This document shows, in pieces, positions 1 through 8,016 of a stretch of DNA of 64,000 nucleotides (its first letter is position 1; every line of letters begins with the position of its first letter). The position numbers were made by a program, and so were the translations under genes. The notes beneath the pieces were generated by a model, which did not search any database, was not told where the DNA came from, and saw only the letters and a list, made by a program, of their open reading frames with translations. Source of the DNA: Candidatus Saccharimonadales bacterium (GTDB taxonomy: Bacteria; Patescibacteriota; Saccharimonadia; Saccharimonadales; Saccharimonadaceae); assembly GCA_035697325.1 (NCBI GenBank), contig DASSDB010000002.1:27232-91231 (forward strand), in the 5' to 3' direction.

Positions 1-147
1 AACAGCAAATACCCACATGGCAAGCGCCACAACAATACCAACTGCCACAATACCAACGACAATTGCCATTGAAATGACGCTCGTGCGAACACGCTGAGCC
101 TTCAGTAGCTCTTGCTTGACATCAGGAATAAGATTGATTTCAATCAT
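1..147 (-). CDS. pilN: PilN-like type IV pilus assembly protein (5' part only)
   Basis: Only the first 49 codons are inside the window; the gene runs off the left edge. It starts MIEINLIPDVKQELLKAQR and continues into a hydrophobic segment (SMAIVVGIVAVGIVVALAMW), so it is a short cytoplasmic tail followed by one inner-membrane helix, the usual PilN N-terminus. PilN pairs with PilM and PilO in the inner-membrane alignment complex of type IV pili. Its ATG overlaps the pilM stop codon (TAATG), showing translational coupling. The identification rests on the N-terminal pattern plus the pilM neighbour; the periplasmic domain cannot be seen. Confidence 0.8.
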   Translation of the reverse strand, partial: MIEINLIPDVKQELLKAQRVRTSVISMAIVVGIVAVGIVVALAMWVFAV

Positions 148-1193
148 TACTTCTCACCTCGCTGTGCAAGGCCTATGGCCGTTGCGAATTCGCTTGCGAT
201 AGGTGTCAGCTGTTGCTGGTCGCCCTGAGAAACACGTACTTTTTGCCATGGGTTAGCTTGAGTTGACTGAACACCGGTTTTAGCAGTAACATAATCGCCA
301 AACTTCGGCACGACACTTGCGTACCCAGAGAGGAGAATGCCTCCTACGGGAGTATTGGGGTATCTGGTTTGGAAGAACTTGATAGATTTTACAAGTTCAG
401 CCGCAAAACCATCAAGTACACTCTCTACTGCGTGAAATACCTGACCCTCAAGCCGGTCGGGAGCTAGGCCAAATTTTACGATAAACTGACGAGCCTGATC
501 TTCCTGTACATTAAGGTTTTGCACAGCAGCTTTCACAAGTGACTGAAGGCCAGTTGGAATGGTCCGCACAAGTCGCGGCGCATCCGCATATGTAACCACC
601 AAATTCGTAGCCAACTCACCCACGTCAATGATTAATCGCGCATCCTGAACACCGGTCGGAAGTAGGGAGCGCACAATTGCGATAGGATCAGGTTCAGCGG
701 CAATAACGTTAAGCCCCAGTCCTTCAATGAATTCAAGCCGCTCTTCAGCATAACTATTAGCCGTACTTGCCAAAAGTACCTCTTGCTGCTGTGGATTATG
801 TGCCGATTGGCCGAGGAGTACCCAATCTACCTTGGCCTCATCGATCGACATCGGTATGTATTGGTCGATCTGATACTTGATAGTGGTACGAAGCTCGGCT
901 TCGCTCATCATCGGAACATCAATAACCGTTGTGAATGTTTTTTGAGAAGGCAAACCGATAGCGACATTTTTGGTTTTAATACCGCTCTGCCCTACCGCCG
1001 TCATGATCACCTCGCCAAGACGTCGCTCTGATTCTTTGGTGTTGGCCGCAGTCGTTTTCATATCTACTGTAGCGTATCCGTAGTGTTGCAATGTCCAGTT
1101 ATCCTGGCCATTGTGAGCAAGTTGCACTACACGTACCGCATTGGTACCTATATCAAGTGCAAAGAAGTCGCCCACGCCTTTGAGTAATGCCAT
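147..1193 (-). CDS. pilM: Type IV pilus assembly protein PilM (actin-like ATPase)
   Basis: 348 aa, cytoplasmic. The first residues carry the actin/FtsA-like phosphate-binding pattern FFALDIGTNAVRVVQLAHNG, and a second nucleotide-binding signature appears in the middle (ARLIIDVGELATNLVV), followed by a late glycine loop (GGILLSGYASVVPKFGDYV). This is the SHS2/FtsA fold of PilM, which binds the N-terminal tail of PilN and organises the pilus platform. Length matches the family. A TATAAT lies 10 nt upstream of the ATG, so the 5' UTR is very short and has no Shine-Dalgarno sequence. pilN follows with a 1-nt overlap. Type IV pili are common in Saccharibacteria and are thought to help host contact. 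Confidence 0.92.
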   Translation of the reverse strand: MALLKGVGDFFALDIGTNAVRVVQLAHNGQDNWTLQHYGYATVDMKTTAANTKESERRLGEVIMTAVGQSGIKTKNVAIGLPSQKTFTTVIDVPMMSEAELRTTIKYQIDQYIPMSIDEAKVDWVLLGQSAHNPQQQEVLLASTANSYAEERLEFIEGLGLNVIAAEPDPIAIVRSLLPTGVQDARLIIDVGELATNLVVTYADAPRLVRTIPTGLQSLVKAAVQNLNVQEDQARQFIVKFGLAPDRLEGQVFHAVESVLDGFAAELVKSIKFFQTRYPNTPVGGILLSGYASVVPKFGDYVTAKTGVQSTQANPWQKVRVSQGDQQQLTPIASEFATAIGLAQRGEK

Positions 1194-1251
1194 ATTGGCT
1201 TTTATTATACATAAGCATCATGCTATCTGGCAAGTGCTATCACTAAGATAA

Positions 1252-3213
1252 CTAGAAACGAGGAGGAAGTTCTGTAGTATAGACCGTCTGGGCCTTACTG
1301 CCACCCTTGGCTTGCAAGTTAGCCCACAAGAAAGCATCAGCACGAAGATTAAATCGCTCAGCAGGAGCACCCGAATCAGGTCCTGTGCCTGAACCCGCCG
1401 TACGGTTAAGGAGCAGCCTGTCGGTCACTACCGGTCCGTTTACTTCAAGGAGCGCACCACACTTATTTGAAGTAGGATTTCCTACCAAGTTATAGCAGGT
1501 GTTTATCGTATTGCTCGCTATAAGCCATGCATCCACGCGGCCTACCGTATCACGGATCTGAATATTTTGCGCAATAATGACAACTTGTGGAACATCTTGA
1601 ATACTCGAGAAGGGACCGTTCGCATAGCTAATATTACCGTCGATCGTTACCGTACCTGAAGCGATGATAATTATAGAGCGCTTCGCAGGGATGTTGCTTG
1701 TTCCTATCGTAAAGTCGTTTGCTGTATTCACGACGATCGGACTGCCGTTCGTATATCCGAACCCAGGTCCACTGATGTCGTTCCCTGCTCCTACAGGCTG
1801 TTTATTGGAAAGTGAACTGAAGAAACTTGCGATATTAGGTACTGGCGGGAAGCCCGGGCCTGTCGTGTATTGACCGAACGAATCTGCCCCCGTATCATCT
1901 TTGTTCGCAAAGGTCAGCTTGCTCCATGCCGTTTGGCTGTTATCCGTTTGACCGTTCAACCCCGAGCCTGAAGCAAATCGTGAGTTTGTACCTACCGAAA
2001 ACGCACCATATTCCACCCAGCTTCCAAAGGTTTGCTGCGTACCGCCTACGTCTTTTGTTGAGGTGCTCGTATCTATTTTACCGCGGACATTTACATCACC
2101 ACCCCATATCTGCACTTTTGGCTTTTTACCCACTACCGTACAAATGGGTTTTGAATGGCCCCACTGAGCATCCGTGTTGGAGCGCGGCTGGATAGAAAGC
2201 GCAAAACAAATTCTTGTTCCTACCGGAACATCACCTATATCCCATCCTGTTACGCCTGGCTTAAGGTTTTGCGATGGCGAGCCCAAGTTAAACGAGCCTG
2301 AGCCCTTGGCTGCATTGCGACAGGTTGCATCGGCACTCGTAAAGTAGTTACCTACCGGCGCACCTCCGTTACTTTGGCATGGTGCTTGTCCAGAAGCTGT
2401 CGGACCTTCATCTTCATGCGGTGCCTTTTTGCCAGGTTTTACGGTGATTTGCGTGATCTCCCACTGAGTTGACGCACTCGCCACATCACCGACATTATTA
2501 ACACTAGAAGTAACTGTCATTTTAGCACCTGATTCGACCTCAGTCGGCGTAATCGCATTTACCTGAGGCGTCAGTGTATAGTTTTGTGGCGCAGGTATAC
2601 CAATAGAATCACCGATCGGGTTGGCACAGCGGCGAAGGAGCCTATACACCACGTTGTTATTGTAGTCTCGAATTTGGATACCAGCTTCATTTTTGAATTC
2701 GCCATAATAGGCATCGTCATCCGTGTCGGGGCCTTGCCAGTAGCTATTGACATCTGCACTAACGTTTCCATACCAGTCAACCTTGCCCGCCTGATCAAGA
2801 GCTTTTAGGTACGTATATAGAGTATTCCACTGGGCTTCGCTCACATTCTTCCCTATACCGGGAGCGTCATTACCCATCATTGTATTGTAAATGAAAGCCG
2901 CACCAGTACGTCGCTGCGCATTTCCGCTAAAATAAGCGGCACGGAGGGCACCATAAAGCGTGTCGGCGTTATACACATCAACCGTTGGCAATGCCTGACC
3001 ATTTTTTATCTCGGGCAGCACGTTATCACCCCAAGGGTCATAGGTGTTGGAGAAATAACCGCGATAACATGTTCTGTTTGTGACCGACCCCGGATAACAG
3101 GCTGCGGTCGATGTAAGAGCATACACCCCACTGAACGTAAGGATGGCAATAACTGCCAAAATAAAGAAATGCCTCTTCCCTAGCCAACTCAGATCAAGGC
3201 GCTTCGTTTTCAT
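1252..3213 (-). CDS. Large secreted or membrane-anchored protein of unknown function
   Basis: 653 aa. A single N-terminal hydrophobic helix (about residues 14-33) follows a basic start, so the rest is probably outside the cell. The N-terminal half contains cysteine-bearing stretches (ACYPG, NRTCYRGYF, RRCANP). The middle is a Thr/Ser/Asn/Gly-rich beta-type region. The C-terminal third (IIIIASGTVTIDGNISYANG and WLIASNTINTCYN) looks like repetitive beta strands, as in polymer-forming or pilus-tip (PilX-like) proteins, but I cannot assign a family. Its ATG overlaps the stop of the upstream TPR-like gene (TAATG), so the two are co-translated. It lies next to pilM, so a role at the cell surface is an inference from context. 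Confidence 0.75.
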   Translation of the reverse strand: MKTKRLDLSWLGKRHFFILAVIAILTFSGVYALTSTAACYPGSVTNRTCYRGYFSNTYDPWGDNVLPEIKNGQALPTVDVYNADTLYGALRAAYFSGNAQRRTGAAFIYNTMMGNDAPGIGKNVSEAQWNTLYTYLKALDQAGKVDWYGNVSADVNSYWQGPDTDDDAYYGEFKNEAGIQIRDYNNNVVYRLLRRCANPIGDSIGIPAPQNYTLTPQVNAITPTEVESGAKMTVTSSVNNVGDVASASTQWEITQITVKPGKKAPHEDEGPTASGQAPCQSNGGAPVGNYFTSADATCRNAAKGSGSFNLGSPSQNLKPGVTGWDIGDVPVGTRICFALSIQPRSNTDAQWGHSKPICTVVGKKPKVQIWGGDVNVRGKIDTSTSTKDVGGTQQTFGSWVEYGAFSVGTNSRFASGSGLNGQTDNSQTAWSKLTFANKDDTGADSFGQYTTGPGFPPVPNIASFFSSLSNKQPVGAGNDISGPGFGYTNGSPIVVNTANDFTIGTSNIPAKRSIIIIASGTVTIDGNISYANGPFSSIQDVPQVVIIAQNIQIRDTVGRVDAWLIASNTINTCYNLVGNPTSNKCGALLEVNGPVVTDRLLLNRTAGSGTGPDSGAPAERFNLRADAFLWANLQAKGGSKAQTVYTTELPPRF

Positions 3214-3752
3214 TACCTGCCAGCCTCCAGATCTGTAACGATACTCGTATAATACTTCTTATCTTTCTCTCCCATAGGGCTACTACTGGTATCAACAAGA
3301 TTGATGGCTTTTTTGTAGTAATCAATCGCCGTCGCCCGATCGCCAAGCTGCCGTGCGATCTGACCCACAAAGGCCGCACCATCTTTCGTCTGCTCTTGTT
3401 CGAATGCCTGTTTGGCCGCCACAAGAGCCTCACTCAGTTTATTGTTATTGAATAATAAAAGTGCTTTTTGCGAATAATACTGAAATTTCGCATGAGAATC
3501 GGCGCTATTTTTGATTGCGTTATCGAGCACCTCCACTCCGCCTTGAACATCACCACCGTAGGCTAGCTTATCAGCCTCCGTAGTATTGTTTTCTACCTGC
3601 TTTGACTCCTGAGTAGCTTCTTGCTGTTTCGCACTCTGCTGATTTGACTCTGAACTATTGCGGAAACTAAGCCATACCGCGATCGCAGAACTTGCGCACA
3701 CAACGACGACAATGATGCCGCCAAGGATAATGTATCGAAGGTACTTTTTCAT
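3213..3752 (-). CDS. Membrane-anchored TPR-like protein
   Basis: 179 aa. Residues about 5-28 form one membrane helix (YIILGGIIVVVVCASSAIAV), followed by a Gln/Glu/Lys-rich linker. About residues 75-160 then contain helical pairs typical of tetratricopeptide repeats (KFQYYSQKALLLFNNNKLSE and RATAIDYYKKAIN). TPR proteins are scaffolds, and no enzyme motif is visible. The stop overlaps the start of the 653-aa surface protein gene, so this pair is likely to act together at the cell envelope. The function is otherwise unknown. Confidence 0.75.
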   Translation of the reverse strand: MKKYLRYIILGGIIVVVVCASSAIAVWLSFRNSSESNQQSAKQQEATQESKQVENNTTEADKLAYGGDVQGGVEVLDNAIKNSADSHAKFQYYSQKALLLFNNNKLSEALVAAKQAFEQEQTKDGAAFVGQIARQLGDRATAIDYYKKAINLVDTSSSPMGEKDKKYYTSIVTDLEAGR

Positions 3753-3830
3753 TTTTATGAGTGCCCTAGCCCTTAGTTACTTTTGAGCTAATAGTAGCAT
3801 AAGCATAATGGCAATAGCAACTTACCTATC

Positions 3831-4361
3831 TCAGTTCTTGACGATAGCAACCACTTGGGCGCCCGATAGCTCTCCCAGGACTTTTGCTGTCGTTAGGATT
3901 TTCGAACCACGAATACCGCTCCCCAAGATAAGTTTTTCCTGCTTCATAGCATGATCGTCGATAAATATCGGCCACTCCGGCGGAAGCCCAATAGGAGTAA
4001 TCCCGCCATACTCCATACCAGTTAATTTAATCGCGGAATCCATTGGTGCAAACGAAACTTTGCGAGCTTCAAGTAGCTTTCGCACAGCGCCATTCACATC
4101 GATTCGGTTCGTTGCCAAAACAACACAGGCAGCATACCACGCCCGCTCGCCTCGTTTTGCTTCTACGACCACGCAGTTTGCGGATACTCCCAGGCTGACC
4201 TCGTACGCATCACAAAACGCAGCCGTATCTGCCAGCGACGGATCGATCCCACTCACCCACACATCGCGGAGCTGATAAGCCTTTAAATAATCTAGGGTCG
4301 GCCCAGCTAAAAGTTCGGGCTTATCCAGTGCCTCTTCAAACGTCAACGTTCCATATCTCAT
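3831..4361 (-). CDS. YbaK/prolyl-tRNA deacylase-domain protein
   Basis: 176 aa. The sequence fits the YbaK/ProX aminoacyl-tRNA editing domain: the region ACVVLATNRIDVNGAVRKLL gives the central strand and helix, and MEYGGITPIGLPPEWPIF carries the conserved GGxxPxG loop that forms the substrate pocket. Proteins of this family hydrolyse mischarged tRNAs such as Cys-tRNAPro or Ala-tRNAPro; which substrate applies here cannot be told from sequence. It stands alone between two unknown genes, without a visible Shine-Dalgarno sequence. Some family members are not tRNA editors, so the activity is inferred. Confidence 0.82.
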   Translation of the reverse strand: MRYGTLTFEEALDKPELLAGPTLDYLKAYQLRDVWVSGIDPSLADTAAFCDAYEVSLGVSANCVVVEAKRGERAWYAACVVLATNRIDVNGAVRKLLEARKVSFAPMDSAIKLTGMEYGGITPIGLPPEWPIFIDDHAMKQEKLILGSGIRGSKILTTAKVLGELSGAQVVAIVKN

Positions 4362-4428
4362 ATTTTCATCTTAACAGTTTTATTCTACCTGTTATACGGC
4401 TCATATAAGCTCACTTTCTATCGGCATG

Positions 4429-5037
4429 CTATGTTTTAGAATAAGCCGACGGCACTATTGTAGTGCAACGTGACCCATTGGCTTGGCTGCTGCTTGACGC
4501 CGAGTAAAGTAATCTTTCGAGTCGCTGGGTATCAGACGAAAACAGACGCGCGCTCACTTCTTCAAATGCACCAGATATAAGCACTTCGCTCTGGTTTCTC
4601 ATTTCTTCATGCGCAGTAGTGCTATTACTACCCTGCCTGGCTGTATCAGAGTACATGCCCATGCGCTCTGCCATAATTGCATGGTCGGATTTGTTTTGGC
4701 GTATAAAATATCCGGTCGCTCCAAAAGACCTGCCTCTACGAGAAGCGCGTAATTTCTGCATACCTCTTATGCCCATAAGTGTGATTTCTGTTGCGTGCTC
4801 AGGACCAGCATAGGTAGCTCCGCTTACAAAGTCATCGTCGTCCATGTCAAGCATAGGGGTAAAATCGACACCTGAAACAGTACCTTCAAATCCCTTTACC
4901 TGTTCGGGCTTTTGAATACGAATACCATTAAACCCATCCTCGAACTGAAATTTTGAAACTACACCCTTAGATTCTAACTCACGTCGGTACTCCGCCTGTG
5001 CCACAAGCTGCCTTAACCGTTGCGGCTCCAGCGACAC
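4429..5037 (-). CDS. Hypothetical protein, body of an amber-interrupted gene
   Basis: The open frame downstream of an amber codon encodes about 202 aa if started at the GTG at 5037 (GTGTCGCTGGAG). I do not recognise the family. It is rich in charged and Ser residues, with an acidic stretch DMDDDDF and basic LRASRRGRSF. The same frame is open further upstream to an ATG at 5130, broken only by a TAG at 5047-5049, and the promoter sits upstream of that ATG. The natural gene therefore looks like 4429-5130 (about 233 codons). Either the TAG is a nonsense mutation or assembly error, or translation restarts at the GTG (a weak GAGG lies just upstream). Confidence 0.6.
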   Translation of the reverse strand: MSLEPQRLRQLVAQAEYRRELESKGVVSKFQFEDGFNGIRIQKPEQVKGFEGTVSGVDFTPMLDMDDDDFVSGATYAGPEHATEITLMGIRGMQKLRASRRGRSFGATGYFIRQNKSDHAIMAERMGMYSDTARQGSNSTTAHEEMRNQSEVLISGAFEEVSARLFSSDTQRLERLLYSASSSSQANGSRCTTIVPSAYSKT

Positions 5038-5046
5038 ACCTCGAGT

Positions 5047-5130
5047 CTAAGCAACGCGGGAAATAGCTTTATCGGCAGATGTTTCTGATTTTTGTTCGTA
5101 AGTGGATGTAGCAAGTTGTTCTACGGGCAT
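5047..5130 (-). other. 5' segment of the amber-interrupted gene, ending in TAG
   Basis: Reading from the ATG at 5130 gives 27 codons (starting MPVEQLATSTYEQKSETS) and then TAG at 5049-5047, exactly in frame with the 202-aa reading frame that follows. The promoter at 5156-5184 places the transcription start about 15-20 nt before this ATG, which supports it as the original start. Codon use is like that of the downstream frame. Confidence 0.6.
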
Positions 5131-5155
5131 ATTTGTTTTTCTTTACTTTAATAAA

Positions 5156-5184
5156 ATCATATCACAAAAAGCTAAGATAGTCAA
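5156..5184 (-). promoter_or_regulatory. Sigma70-type promoter of the amber-interrupted gene
   Basis: On the minus strand TTGACT (5184-5179) and TATGAT (5161-5156) are separated by exactly 17 bp. Predicted transcription begins near 5149, just upstream of the ATG at 5130. Confidence 0.75.
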
Positions 5185-5191
5185 CTAGTGC

Positions 5192-5220
5192 TTCTCTCCT
5201 ACCTCTGTTGATGCTATAAT
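5192..5220 (+). promoter_or_regulatory. Extended -10 promoter of ychF
   Basis: TATAAT at 5215-5220 is preceded by a TG (TGATGC) and, 17 bp upstream, by a weak TTCTCT. Only 7 nt separate the -10 hexamer from the ATG at 5228, so the ychF mRNA is predicted to have almost no leader. Confidence 0.7.
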
Positions 5221-5227
5221 TGTTTTT

Positions 5228-6304
5228 ATGAGTTTAGAAATCGGCATCGTCGGCCTTCCAAACGTGGGGAAATCCACGCTTTTTAACGCCCTTACAAACA
5301 ATGATATTCTTGCTGCCAACTATCCATTTGCAACCATTGAGCCTAATACGGGCATTGTTCCTGTACCGGATAAGCGCCTGGAGAAGCTCGCAGAGATGTA
5401 CAATGCCGCCAAGGTCGTGCCTGCAACCGTCACCTTTGTTGATATCGCTGGGCTCGTGTCGGGCGCGTCAAAGGGAGAAGGATTGGGCAATAAATTCCTT
5501 TCCAATATCCGTGAGTGCGATGCCATCATTCACATCGTCCGAGCTTTTGTGAATACCGATATTGTTCACGTTGCCAACCGTATTCATCCCTCTGATGATA
5601 TTGATATCATTAATACCGAGCTTATTCTCGCCGATATCCAAAGCATCGAAAACCGCCTGCCGAAACTTCAAAAAGAAGCTAAGGCAAATCCCGCGGCTCG
5701 GGCTGGCGTTGATTATCTTCTCACCTTAAAGGGCACGCTAGAAAAAGGCATTCCGCTATCGCAGGCGGGCGAACTCAACCAAGAGTATATCAATGACCTT
5801 CATCTCTTAACTGCCAAACCAGTCATCTACGCCTTTAATGTTGATGAAGAGACGCTCACCGACGACGACCGCAAGACAGAGCTGATCAATCTTGTCGCAC
5901 CAAACAAAGCAGTTTTTGTCTGCGCTAAGCTTGAAGAAGAACTAAAAGGTCTCAACGAAAGTGATGCCGAAGAGCTGCTTGAAAGTTATGGCGTAAATGA
6001 GACTGGGCTTGTGCAAATGATCCAGTCTGCCTACGACATTCTTGGGCTTCAAAGTTACCTTACAGCCGGACCAAAGGAAGTTCGCGCTTGGACTATCAAA
6101 AAAGGCTTTACCGCGCCTCAGGCCGCCGGTGTTATTCATACGGATTTTGAACGTGGCTTTATTGCCGCTCAAATCGTTGATTATGACGATCTTATCGAAG
6201 CAGGCTCAGAAGCAGCAGCAAAAAGCGCCGGAAAGGTTCGCACCGAAGGCAAAGATTACGTCATGCGGCCGAACGACGTCGTAGAATTTCGCTTCAACGT
6301 ATAA
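5228..6304 (+). CDS. ychF: Ribosome-binding ATPase YchF (Obg-like)
   Basis: 358 aa, full length for YchF/OLA1. The P-loop GLPNVGKSTLFNALT is at residues 9-23, and a switch region with DIAGLVSGASKGEGLGNKFL follows. The NKxD position of GTPases is altered (YAFNVDEETL), which is what makes this family prefer ATP. A C-terminal TGS domain (AWTIKKGFTAPQAAGVIHTD and VEFRFNV) closes the protein. YchF binds the ribosome and is linked to translation and stress. The start is fixed by the P-loop distance and by the TATAAT 7 nt upstream, which predicts a leaderless message. Confidence 0.97.
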   Translation: MSLEIGIVGLPNVGKSTLFNALTNNDILAANYPFATIEPNTGIVPVPDKRLEKLAEMYNAAKVVPATVTFVDIAGLVSGASKGEGLGNKFLSNIRECDAIIHIVRAFVNTDIVHVANRIHPSDDIDIINTELILADIQSIENRLPKLQKEAKANPAARAGVDYLLTLKGTLEKGIPLSQAGELNQEYINDLHLLTAKPVIYAFNVDEETLTDDDRKTELINLVAPNKAVFVCAKLEEELKGLNESDAEELLESYGVNETGLVQMIQSAYDILGLQSYLTAGPKEVRAWTIKKGFTAPQAAGVIHTDFERGFIAAQIVDYDDLIEAGSEAAAKSAGKVRTEGKDYVMRPNDVVEFRFNV

Positions 6305-6324
6305 GGTGTAGGGACTTTTAATTC

Positions 6325-7227
6325 CTATGGAGCTCCATTTCGTAGTCCTACATTTCCTAAACTTCGAACTACCCTTTTTCCCGTGCCTAGAGCTTCTCCC
6401 ACTTCCTCACGTAAATCGTTAAGGTTATTATTTGGATCATTCATTATACCCAACCGTCCATCTGGCAGTTTGCCTTTTTCTGTGTCATCGAGTGTAAAGA
6501 CGGCCGCAACCGCCTCCTCAGTTTCCCGCGGAATAACACCGCTATGTTCATCCTTGTTAAACTTCAGGGGAAGACCAGGGATAACAACCATCTCTTTTAG
6601 AGCACTGGAATGGATCAGCCTCCCTTGATTGGCGTGGCGGTTCCCTTCGCGCAACGATTTAGATGAACGCACCTCGAAATACTGATAATTTGCGCTGAGA
6701 TCAGGATCTATACCCCTCGCCCTGGCTTGTTCTTGTGCTTGGATAACTGACTTGGGAAGTCGGGGGTCACCCGCTTTTAAGCGGCGCATGGCGATAGCAT
6801 CACCGTTTTCCATTGCAAAAATAGCAATATTGGCACTTCCGCCAATTTTTTCACCAAACCAATTGGCCATATGCTGAGCGCCATTTCTTTTGCTTGGATC
6901 TTCAGCCACTTCCGAGAAGTTACTGCCAAGATAGCCATATGGTGCAAACACCTCAGGGTGGACAAACGCCGCATAAGGAGTTTCTACTCCACTGGCATCC
7001 CTTTTGGTGAAGAAACGCCGATTATTACGTACTCCTTCATGATTCGCTGTAAACCTTTGCGCATCCTCGAATCGTTCACGCCGCTCATGAATTGATAACT
7101 CATTCGGGTTCGTGCGCAACTCTCTAATACCGTGTAGTCGTCTTTGATGCTCTAACGCAAGTTGACGATGGTTTTCCTGTGCTTTCTGCCTATTTGCAGC
7201 GAGTTGTTCGGGCGATATATGTGTCAT
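6325..7227 (-). CDS. Hypothetical protein
   Basis: About 300 aa from the ATG at 7227 (MTHISPEQLAANRQKAQENH). An in-frame extension to 7290 is possible, but it has an unlikely Cys-rich hydrophobic start. The N-terminus is a charged helix rich in Gln/Arg. The rest is soluble and mixed, with segments such as NIAIFAMENGDAIAMRRL and LKEMVVIPGLPLKFNKDEH. No signal peptide, membrane helix or catalytic motif is recognisable and I cannot name a family. It lies 66 nt downstream of tlyA on the same strand and may be the last gene of that operon. Confidence 0.65.
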   Translation of the reverse strand: MTHISPEQLAANRQKAQENHRQLALEHQRRLHGIRELRTNPNELSIHERRERFEDAQRFTANHEGVRNNRRFFTKRDASGVETPYAAFVHPEVFAPYGYLGSNFSEVAEDPSKRNGAQHMANWFGEKIGGSANIAIFAMENGDAIAMRRLKAGDPRLPKSVIQAQEQARARGIDPDLSANYQYFEVRSSKSLREGNRHANQGRLIHSSALKEMVVIPGLPLKFNKDEHSGVIPRETEEAVAAVFTLDDTEKGKLPDGRLGIMNDPNNNLNDLREEVGEALGTGKRVVRSLGNVGLRNGAP

Positions 7228-7293
7228 TATTTTTGTTTTTATGGGTGTCTTAAATTTACAATAGCACAATAAACACGAGAAGTCAATCACCGT

Positions 7294-8016
7294 TTATCTA
7301 ACGACTTTTAAAAGATAGAAGCGCTCGCGATTGCCCTTGCTGCCCGCTATTTCACTGTCGCGCTTATCAAGTATGACAAAGTATCGTTTTGCCCACGTTT
7401 CAAACTCTTTTAAGATTTGACGACGAACCGCATCATTCTTAATCACTCCCTTGTTCGTCTGGTCCTTCCCCGCCTCAAACTGAGGCTTCAGCATAGCTGC
7501 GATTCGTGTATTTGGACCACATAAGTTTTTGGCAAGATGAGGTAAGATTTCGCGAAGACTGATAAACGAAACATCGATCACAATGATATCCGGCTTTTCT
7601 TCGCTGAAGAACTCTCGAATATCCGTTTTTTCATGGAGTTCGATCTTAGAATTATCACGCAAACTCGGATGGAGCTGCTCGGTCCCGACATCAATGGCAA
7701 GTACTTTGCGAGCACCGTGCTGCAAAGCGTAATCGGTAAAGCCACCTGTGCTGCTCCCTACATCGAGAACAAGTGCATCATCAAACCGGAGGCCCAGCAG
7801 CTTAGCAACGCTTGCCAGCTTCAATCCCGCCCGGCTCACATACTGTTCGTCGGCTTCGAGTTTCAAGCGAGCGGTATCGCTTACAAAAAAACCTGGCTTT
7901 GTAACCGATTTGCCATCGACTGTCACTTTGCCAAGGCGAATCCAGCTCTCGGCCTGCGAACGAGTTGATGCAATTCCCTGCTTAGTCAGTGCTATATCTA
8001 ATCGGATCTTGGTCAT
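7294..8016 (-). CDS. tlyA: TlyA family rRNA (cytidine-2'-O)-methyltransferase
   Basis: 240 aa, normal length. Residues about 3-60 form an S4 RNA-binding domain (MTKIRLDIALTKQGIASTRS, GKVTVDGKSVTKPGFFV). Residues about 62-240 form an FtsJ-type Rossmann methyltransferase with the SAM loop VLDVGSSTGGFTDYALQHGA and the DVSFISLREILPHL strand. TlyA methylates cytidines in 16S and 23S rRNA and in Actinobacteria is linked to capreomycin sensitivity; it was once mislabelled as a hemolysin. Its ATG overlaps the stop of the upstream PBP-like gene by 4 nt (ATGA), so it belongs to the rpsF-tlyA operon. Confidence 0.93.
   Translation of the reverse strand: MTKIRLDIALTKQGIASTRSQAESWIRLGKVTVDGKSVTKPGFFVSDTARLKLEADEQYVSRAGLKLASVAKLLGLRFDDALVLDVGSSTGGFTDYALQHGARKVLAIDVGTEQLHPSLRDNSKIELHEKTDIREFFSEEKPDIIVIDVSFISLREILPHLAKNLCGPNTRIAAMLKPQFEAGKDQTNKGVIKNDAVRRQILKEFETWAKRYFVILDKRDSEIAGSKGNRERFYLLKVVR

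Noticed and set aside
783..1031. Open frames antisense to pilM and to many other genes
   Set aside because: They lie fully within well-supported genes on the other strand, have no start signals and no recognisable domains.
4429..5130. Recoding of stop codons (for example UGA as glycine, as in Gracilibacteria)
   Set aside because: Many genes here end at TGA in plausible places and no gene shows in-frame TGA codons; the only interrupted case is a single TAG.
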